A DNA stretch of 7,064 nucleotides from CAYXUG01 sp964468655 (GTDB taxonomy: Bacteria > Fidelibacterota > Marinisomatia > Marinisomatales > CAYXUG01): the NCBI GenBank assembly GCA_964468655.1, contig CAYXUG010000077.1, positions 1 to 7,064 of the forward strand, written 5' to 3'. The notes below the pieces were generated by a model, which saw nothing but the letters and a program-made list of their open reading frames with translations, searched no databases and had not been told where the DNA came from. How positions within the stretch are numbered: position 1 is the stretch's first letter; the number at the start of each line of letters is the position of its first letter. Position numbers and translations under genes: made by a program. Of the stretch, positions 1 through 5,095 are shown piece after piece.

Positions 1-282
1 TAGGAAACTTGAGGGATGCTGTTCCCAGTACGAGAGGACCGGAACGGACGAACCGCTGGTGTACCAGTTGTCTCATCAGAGGCATTGCTGGGTAGCTACG
101 TTCGGCTGGGATAAGCGCTGAAAGCATATAAGCGCGAAACCCTTCCTAAGATTAGGTTTCCCTTCTCGACATTCGTGTCGGGAGTGAAGGCTTCCCGTAG
201 ATTACGGGTTTGATAGGTCACAGGTGTAAGTCCGGTAACGGATTCAGCCGAGTGATACTAATCAGCCGTCAGACTTTACCAC
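1..282 (+). rRNA. rrl: 23S ribosomal RNA, 3' end (partial)
   Basis: This is the 3' part (domain VI) of the large-subunit rRNA; the gene begins upstream of the window. The universally conserved sarcin-ricin loop AGTACGAGAGGACCGG is seen at 27-42, followed by the conserved GGTGTACCAGTTGT stretch at 58-71 and the GGGATAAGCGCTGAAAGCAT segment at 109-128. The 3' terminus is placed near 282 by comparison with the E. coli end (GGTACTAATGAACCGTGAGGCTTAACC), matched here by TGATACTAATCAGCCGTCAGACTTTACC. The exact end may be off by a few bases. There is no coding content here. Confidence 0.97.
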
Positions 283-331
283 AACTTTTGTATTCTAGAA
301 TGTTTTGTAAATCCATTGACCAGAAGATTAT

Positions 332-451
332 TTTCGGCGATCTTGGCACAGGAGTCACACCCGATCCCATTCCGAACTCGGTAGTTAAGCCCTGTAGCGC
401 TGATGGTACTATCTGCATTGTGATGGATGGGAGAGTAGGACATCGCCGGGA
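332..451 (+). rRNA. rrf: 5S ribosomal RNA
   Basis: This is a complete 5S rRNA of about 120 nt. The terminal helix I is visible as CGGCGAT (335-341) pairing with ATCGCCG (442-448), extendable by G-U and A-U pairs to about 332/451. The conserved loop CCGAACTC sits at 372-379, GTAGCGCTGATGGTAC at 393-408, and GGGAGAGTAGGACATCGCCG closes the molecule. It follows the 23S gene by about 50 bases with no tRNA between them, the normal 23S-5S order of a bacterial rRNA operon. The ends are inferred from helix pairing and are good to within 2-3 bases. Confidence 0.96.
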
Positions 452-460
452 TACTTTTTA

Positions 461-492
461 AAAACCCCTTATTTTTGATAAGGGGTTTTTTA
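461..492 (+). terminator. Intrinsic terminator of the rRNA operon
   Basis: A perfect 12-bp inverted repeat, AAAACCCCTTAT (461-472) and ATAAGGGGTTTT (478-489), encloses a 5-nt loop (TTTTG) and runs into a T-rich tail through 492. It lies about 10 bases after 5S rRNA and is a textbook rho-independent terminator ending the rRNA transcript. The A-rich 5' arm and T-rich 3' arm make it potentially active in both directions, although no convergent gene is present. Confidence 0.93.
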
Positions 493-547
493 TTTTAAAA
501 TATCTTTTCTACTTTAGTAAAATAAACTGACCGTTTTCACACCATTT

Positions 548-1717
548 ATGAAAAAGTACAGCCGAATTCAAATCATCATTATTTTCTGCACATTTAATAT
601 TCTTTTTTCTCAATCTATTAAAATATCACCCGATCCCGGCTTTAATCCCTTTTTAGAATTTTTTATAACGAGTTTGAATCTCACCACAGGGGAAAACCAC
701 TCCTATTTATTTGGTTACAGGATTTTTGAAGAAAATGATGATTATTCCTCTAATTTAGAAATAAGTGTTAAATATGAATTAATTCTCGATTCTCAAATTT
801 TGGGTGATGACAATCCTGTTACTATAATAGATGTTTCCACTCAGCCGTTCATTTTACAGGCACCGGTGCGAATTTCAAATCTGGATATGACGTCACTATC
901 TAACGTTTTATACGATATGGAATTAAATCAAATCGAGATGAGTGGAAATATTGTTAATGCTCTAGATTTTTCCACAAACGAATTTTTAAGAAGTACAATT
1001 TTGTCCACTGGAAAATTGATTGATGGTAATTACAATTTTACATTTTCCGTTTTAATTAACGGCAACGTTGCTGATAAAGTTGTAGAAAAATTTGTTTCAT
1101 CCTCACCCATGTATATCGATTTGATTACACCTGGAGGTGAGCTTTCTGACACTACTTTCAACTGGCTGCATGATCAATTCCCGGTCTTTTATTGGGAGAC
1201 AGGATTCTGTTTTGGTTGTGAAAATTTTATTAGAGTTTCTGAATTCAACTCAAGTATTCATCATTCCCAGGATGATGCAATTGAAGATATTACCGTACTA
1301 CCTATTTCCCAAGACGATCAGTGGTATAAGGTAGATCAAGTTCCCTTTCAATATCCAACTGTGGGTGCAATTCCACTAAAGAATGGAAAAGTGTATGTGT
1401 GGCAGGTAAAAGCGGAATACGGTTCCAATATGGGAACTGAATCAATTCTGAGTCCAGTGTATGCATTCAAATACAATGATAACTCTTCGCTGGTTAAATC
1501 AGCAGCTGAAAGTATCCATCCACTTTTACAACAAATCAGGGATGTAATCGGTAATGATCAATTTGAAGTTTATTTTGGTATAGATGCATCTCTTGATGGA
1601 TACTCTCCGTTAGGGGAGTATGAAATCAATAATGAATCAGTTTCAATGGAATCGATTGAAGAAATATTATCGAAACTGGTAAAGGAAAACCCCTCGTTTA
1701 GATTTGAGGTGAAATAA
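548..1717 (+). CDS. Secreted protein of unknown function with C-terminal Ig/Fn3-like module
   Basis: I do not recognise this 389-residue protein as a named family. The N-terminus (K2, K3, then a hydrophobic run at about 8-20, with likely cleavage near the F-S-Q at 20-22) is a type I signal peptide, so the product should be exported to the periplasm or cell surface. Residues 25-185 are rich in predicted beta strands. Residues 190-310 look like an Ig/Fn3-type module: a 'TPGG' entry (194-197), 'FPVFYWE' (211-217), then 'AIPLKNGKVYVWQVKA' (274-289) and 'SPVYAFKY' (302-309). This pattern is common in secreted beta-sandwich proteins that introduce a 'structure to be compared' segment. A C-x-x-C pair (C221, C224) lies in the module and could form a disulfide or bind metal. 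A short tail of about 80 residues ends in a predicted helix and strand. No Shine-Dalgarno site precedes the ATG, but the signal peptide starts right at it. The gene is first in the presumed operon, 1 base ahead of the FecR gene, which suggests a shared envelope-signalling role (inference). Confidence 0.85.
   Translation: MKKYSRIQIIIIFCTFNILFSQSIKISPDPGFNPFLEFFITSLNLTTGENHSYLFGYRIFEENDDYSSNLEISVKYELILDSQILGDDNPVTIIDVSTQPFILQAPVRISNLDMTSLSNVLYDMELNQIEMSGNIVNALDFSTNEFLRSTILSTGKLIDGNYNFTFSVLINGNVADKVVEKFVSSSPMYIDLITPGGELSDTTFNWLHDQFPVFYWETGFCFGCENFIRVSEFNSSIHHSQDDAIEDITVLPISQDDQWYKVDQVPFQYPTVGAIPLKNGKVYVWQVKAEYGSNMGTESILSPVYAFKYNDNSSLVKSAAESIHPLLQQIRDVIGNDQFEVYFGIDASLDGYSPLGEYEINNESVSMESIEEILSKLVKENPSFRFEVK
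1706..1712 (+). promoter_or_regulatory. Shine-Dalgarno site for the FecR-domain gene
   Basis: GAGGTGA is a 7-base match to the canonical anti-Shine-Dalgarno sequence. It ends 6 bases before the TTG at 1719 and overlaps the last codons of the upstream gene. It decides the start of the FecR gene: without this TTG the first in-frame ATG is near residue 86, which would delete the signal peptide and half of the FecR domain. The overlap with the upstream coding end suggests translational coupling. Confidence 0.75.
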
Positions 1718-1718
1718 T

Positions 1719-2396
1719 TTGAATTATTTTATAAAAACAAGAACTCTGGTTCTTTTATTGATTTCGGGAAATTTTTTTGGTGCCGAAAGAATTGCCATTA
1801 TAAAAAATGTAGTGGGATCCGTCCAAATCATTCTAGGTGAACAGGACAATATTCACCCAGCAAAAATTGGTACACTCATTTACAGTAATGACCAAATAAA
1901 AACTGAAACCGATGGATACATTTCAATCACTTTTTTAGATGATATCAGCACCATTGAAATTGAACCAAACAGTATGTTGAAAATCAGGGGGAATAAAAAG
2001 GAAAAAGGAATATTCAAGGAAATCAACCTTCAAGCTGGGACAGTTAAGGTTACCCCTGCCGGAGAACCAAAGGAAATTTGGATAATAAAAACTGCCATAA
2101 CATCAATAAATGTCGGTGAATACCCATTTATTATAAAATCTCATGAGCGACTTGGGGATCAGATCATTCCAGTCGAAGGGCAGGTTGTATTCAAAAATCT
2201 GGTATCAAACCGTGAGAGAAAAATTGGTAAAAATTCGGAGGCGCATTCCACTGGCAGTGGTGCAATCAGAATACAGGATTGGAAGGGAGAGGATATTCAA
2301 CATGATGATACTGTGGCATTTACAGAAAATGAAATAGTCATTTATTTAATGAATGAAGATGGAAATAAAAAAGCATTCATCATAAAATACCGTTGA
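1719..2396 (+). CDS. FecR-domain periplasmic protein
   Basis: This is a 225-residue exported protein with a FecR domain. The start is TTG, supported by a strong Shine-Dalgarno site 6 bases upstream and by the hydrophobic signal peptide it produces (K6, R8, then about residues 9-21; likely cleavage near G21-A22). The FecR signature runs from about 30 to 130: 'VGSVQI', then 'AKIGTLIYSNDQIKTETDG' (48-66), 'ISITFLDD' (68-75) and 'IEIEPNSMLKIRG' (79-91). A second half at 150-175 (VEGQVVFKN ... KIGKNSEA) is typical of the family's repeated beta structure. FecR proteins are periplasmic signal relays; the classic one is an anti-sigma factor between FecA and FecI. This one has no cytoplasmic anti-sigma region and no sigma gene beside it, so that role is unlikely. 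It lies 1 base after the preceding gene and upstream of an outer-membrane protein and a CHASE2 cyclase, so I infer that it passes information within the periplasm to that sensor. The family assignment is firm; the partner is inferred. Confidence 0.9.
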   Translation: MNYFIKTRTLVLLLISGNFFGAERIAIIKNVVGSVQIILGEQDNIHPAKIGTLIYSNDQIKTETDGYISITFLDDISTIEIEPNSMLKIRGNKKEKGIFKEINLQAGTVKVTPAGEPKEIWIIKTAITSINVGEYPFIIKSHERLGDQIIPVEGQVVFKNLVSNRERKIGKNSEAHSTGSGAIRIQDWKGEDIQHDDTVAFTENEIVIYLMNEDGNKKAFIIKYR

Positions 2397-2461
2397 TAAA
2401 AAAAAGTTTACAATTTTCTGACTTGAAACCAAGTGATAATTATTTTATCAAATTTCGATTT

Positions 2462-5083
2462 ATGAAAAAAACCTTATCACTCATATTATTAACCTGTTCT
2501 TCTATTTCAGCTGCCGGTGTGATTTATCACATCCCGTCCCTGACAATTGAAACCGGTGAACCCATTGAGATAATTGCAATTCTCGATAGTGATATCCCTG
2601 TTTTATCAGCAAAAGTTTTGCATCGGACTCCTGGAGACAATTCGTTCCATGAAATCATAATGCAGCCAAAAGCTGATGAATGGGCATCCATAATTCCCAA
2701 GAATTTTTCAACAATTGATGGTTTGGAATACTATATTTTGTTTGAATTTGCTGATGGGTCAATAGTGGCTTTTCCTTCCGAAGATCCCATGAATTCGCCT
2801 CAATCGGTCAAAGTGATTCCACATATTGAAGAGGATGTTTGGGGAAGTAAAAAAGAGAGCGAATCGAAATCTGGTGAAATATTAATAATCAGTCCAAAAG
2901 AGGATAAACCAATTCTCTTAGATGAGGTGTTGGTGGCCGTTTCTTTATACAATCTGCAATCCGTGAATGTGGATGATATCACATTATTTTTGGATGATGA
3001 AGATGTTACGGCGAGAGCTGTTATTACTTCAGATTTTATTTCCCATGTACCGGATAAAATTGAAAAAGGGGTTCATTCAGTTCGAATCGAACTATCGGAA
3101 GGCAAACCTCCTAGTTTCCGATCATTGGCATGGAAGTTTATTACAGTTGAAAGTGAAGCTGCTATTAAACGGGCATCAGATGAATTGACATACTCGGGAA
3201 ATGTAATAACACATTTTTCATTTAATCAGATAAGTGATGACAATCTAAGTTTTGGTGAAGTAAAACCTTCATTTAAGGGTGGATGGGATTGGTTAAAATT
3301 TAATACTCGTCTTAAACTTTCAACTCGGGAGAACAAATTTCATCAGCCCCTTAACAGGTATTCTCTTACAGTAAGTTCCGGCAAAATTGCTAAAGTCCAT
3401 TTGGGGGATTTTTCACCCTTTTTATCACCCTTTACCATCTATGGCAAGAGGGTTCGGGGAATTGGTGTTGATATAAATATTGGTTTTGCACGATTTCAAA
3501 GTATAAAAGGAACCATCAGCAGGGCAACACAAGGGTTTCTTGATATGGACAGATCTTACGAATTAATAGATATCAAAACAGATAGCACGATTAATCCTGT
3601 TTATCACCTTGACAGAATCGGCTACACTTTTCAAAGAGACTACACTGGTTATAAAGTCAGCTTTAAATTGTTTAAGGATTACAAATTCGGATTTAATGTA
3701 CAAAAGGTAAAAGACAGAACAGAAACAGTTCAGCGAGCTGTAAATGACGCAAAAATTTCTATTCCTGATTGGCAAGATTATATTCCCATGGAAGGATTGG
3801 ATGCAGGGACTTACACATTCAAAGATTTCCAAAATACATTATCGGGTGTTGGCACCCTTCAATTGGGAAATGTTGATTGGGGAGGGGAGAAGCCGCAGGA
3901 TAATTTTGTGGCAGGATTTGATTTTTCTTTGCCTCTTAGTAAAAAACGGATTACGCTTGAAACATCATGGGCTGTTAGTTTGCTGAATAGAAATATCTGG
4001 GGAGCAAATAAAACAACTTCTGAAATAGATTCCATTTTGGGGAATACTTTTTCCATTGACAATGTTATTGACTATGAATCATTAAAGGGTCTTATTGTCG
4101 TAAATGAACATTTAACACCCATGACTTTAATTGACAGTTCTCTTTATGAAATAAATAAGTTAACAGCCATCTTAACAATGCCTTCTTCATCATTAAAGAT
4201 GAAACTTAGAATGCTGTATTATGATAATTTACTTTCAATTCAATACACTCGAATTGGTCCTGAATTTGCAAGTTTGGGTAATCCCTACCTCTTAACTAAT
4301 TACAAAGAATTAGATATAAGTGATAAAATAGCATTTTTTGATAATAAACTTAGAATTTATACTGGTTACAGATACAGGAATAACAACGTACTTGAAGATG
4401 CATTTGAGCCGATTTATTCCCGGGGACTTTTTTATGTGAATGTTTCTGTTATTCCGGGAGTAAAGCTGCCGAAACTGTCAATGTCAGTGCAGAGAATATC
4501 ACAGAGCAATGATAGGAAGGCATTGGATTCTTTAGCATTCTCGAACATGGATTCAGTGGTCGATAATAGGGTTGACCACAAAACAAACAACATTTCATTT
4601 TTCTTTGATGTACCGATAAAAACGGAGAAAGAGACCATACGGTTGAATGGCAGAATTAATTTGTTCGGTTTATCTGATTTGCTATCTGATAAAAGATCAG
4701 AGAATTATCTTAGTCCCAATGCAACTTCAAATTCATTTTCACTGGGAGGGTCTGTGAGATTTTCTTTTCCGCTTAAGGTATTTGGGCATGTTCACCAGCA
4801 GATCACACAACTCCCATTTGGAAAAGGTACAAATCAAATTCTAAATGCCGAATTGAATGCAGATTACAGTTTGTGGAGAGATAAATTAATTGCTTCCGGT
4901 GGAATATATTTTCTCTCTTTTTCAGGAAGTAATAATTTCAAACAAATTGGCGTAAATTTGGGAGGAACCTACAAAATGTTTAAATCATTAATTATGCGGT
5001 TGGATTCATCAATGAGATTCGGAATAGGATCAGATGCTTATTCAACCTTAGCTGTGAATTTTTCCGCAAACTATGTATTTTAA
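2462..5083 (+). CDS. Outer-membrane beta-barrel protein with N-terminal Ig-like domains
   Basis: This 873-residue protein starts at ATG 2462, chosen because MKKTLSLILL followed by 'SISAAG' is a clean signal peptide right there. The frame stays open to a TTG at 2393 that overlaps the FecR stop, which would add 23 polar residues and bury the signal peptide. Residues 22-119 and 139-230 look like two Ig-like beta-sandwich domains (for example 'LTIETGEPIEIIAIL' and 'LDEVLVAVSLYN', each ending in an alternating strand), joined by a charged linker at about 121-138. From about 241 to the end, the sequence is dominated by alternating hydrophobic/polar, aromatic-rich strands, and it ends in Y-V-F. A terminal Phe is the usual outer-membrane barrel recognition signal. 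A 'LGDFSPFLSPF ... GKRVRGIGVDI' stretch (314-338) resembles a turn-and-strand motif I associate with large barrels of this phylum group. No TonB box or plug domain is evident, so a TonB-dependent receptor is not supported. Its place between FecR and cyclase genes suggests an outer-membrane partner of the sensor (inference). Confidence 0.85.
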   Translation: MKKTLSLILLTCSSISAAGVIYHIPSLTIETGEPIEIIAILDSDIPVLSAKVLHRTPGDNSFHEIIMQPKADEWASIIPKNFSTIDGLEYYILFEFADGSIVAFPSEDPMNSPQSVKVIPHIEEDVWGSKKESESKSGEILIISPKEDKPILLDEVLVAVSLYNLQSVNVDDITLFLDDEDVTARAVITSDFISHVPDKIEKGVHSVRIELSEGKPPSFRSLAWKFITVESEAAIKRASDELTYSGNVITHFSFNQISDDNLSFGEVKPSFKGGWDWLKFNTRLKLSTRENKFHQPLNRYSLTVSSGKIAKVHLGDFSPFLSPFTIYGKRVRGIGVDINIGFARFQSIKGTISRATQGFLDMDRSYELIDIKTDSTINPVYHLDRIGYTFQRDYTGYKVSFKLFKDYKFGFNVQKVKDRTETVQRAVNDAKISIPDWQDYIPMEGLDAGTYTFKDFQNTLSGVGTLQLGNVDWGGEKPQDNFVAGFDFSLPLSKKRITLETSWAVSLLNRNIWGANKTTSEIDSILGNTFSIDNVIDYESLKGLIVVNEHLTPMTLIDSSLYEINKLTAILTMPSSSLKMKLRMLYYDNLLSIQYTRIGPEFASLGNPYLLTNYKELDISDKIAFFDNKLRIYTGYRYRNNNVLEDAFEPIYSRGLFYVNVSVIPGVKLPKLSMSVQRISQSNDRKALDSLAFSNMDSVVDNRVDHKTNNISFFFDVPIKTEKETIRLNGRINLFGLSDLLSDKRSENYLSPNATSNSFSLGGSVRFSFPLKVFGHVHQQITQLPFGKGTNQILNAELNADYSLWRDKLIASGGIYFLSFSGSNNFKQIGVNLGGTYKMFKSLIMRLDSSMRFGIGSDAYSTLAVNFSANYVF

Positions 5084-5095
5084 GCGGAATCTCAA

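Noticed and set aside
283..331. tRNA gene in the 23S-5S spacer
   Set aside because: The spacer is about 49 bases, too short for a tRNA, and shows no T-loop GGTTCRA-type motif.
210..461. 83-residue open frame spanning the 23S and 5S rRNA genes
   Set aside because: It overlaps well-identified rRNA sequence; the frame is incidental.
2423..2451. Possible internal promoter TTGAAA (2423-2428) with TATCAA (2446-2451) 17 bases later
   Set aside because: The -10 box matches only four of six positions and such pairs are expected by chance in AT-rich DNA. It would also place the transcript start within a few bases of the ATG.
2462..2521. Possible lipoprotein signal (L-L-T-C) in the outer-membrane protein
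   Set aside because: Thr just before Cys is a poor lipobox, and a better signal peptidase I site (S-I-S-A) follows; an outer-membrane barrel would not normally be a lipoprotein.
3563..3832. Minus-strand open frames of 60-91 residues (for example 3563-3832, 3859-4062, 6212-6481, 6358-6633)
   Set aside because: All lie opposite strongly supported plus-strand genes, have no recognisable domains or ribosome-binding sites, and look like shadow frames.
2462..5083. TonB-dependent receptor (FecA-like) identity for the barrel protein
   Set aside because: No TonB box or plug domain is visible; the N-terminus holds two Ig-like sandwiches instead, so only a general outer-membrane barrel call is supported.
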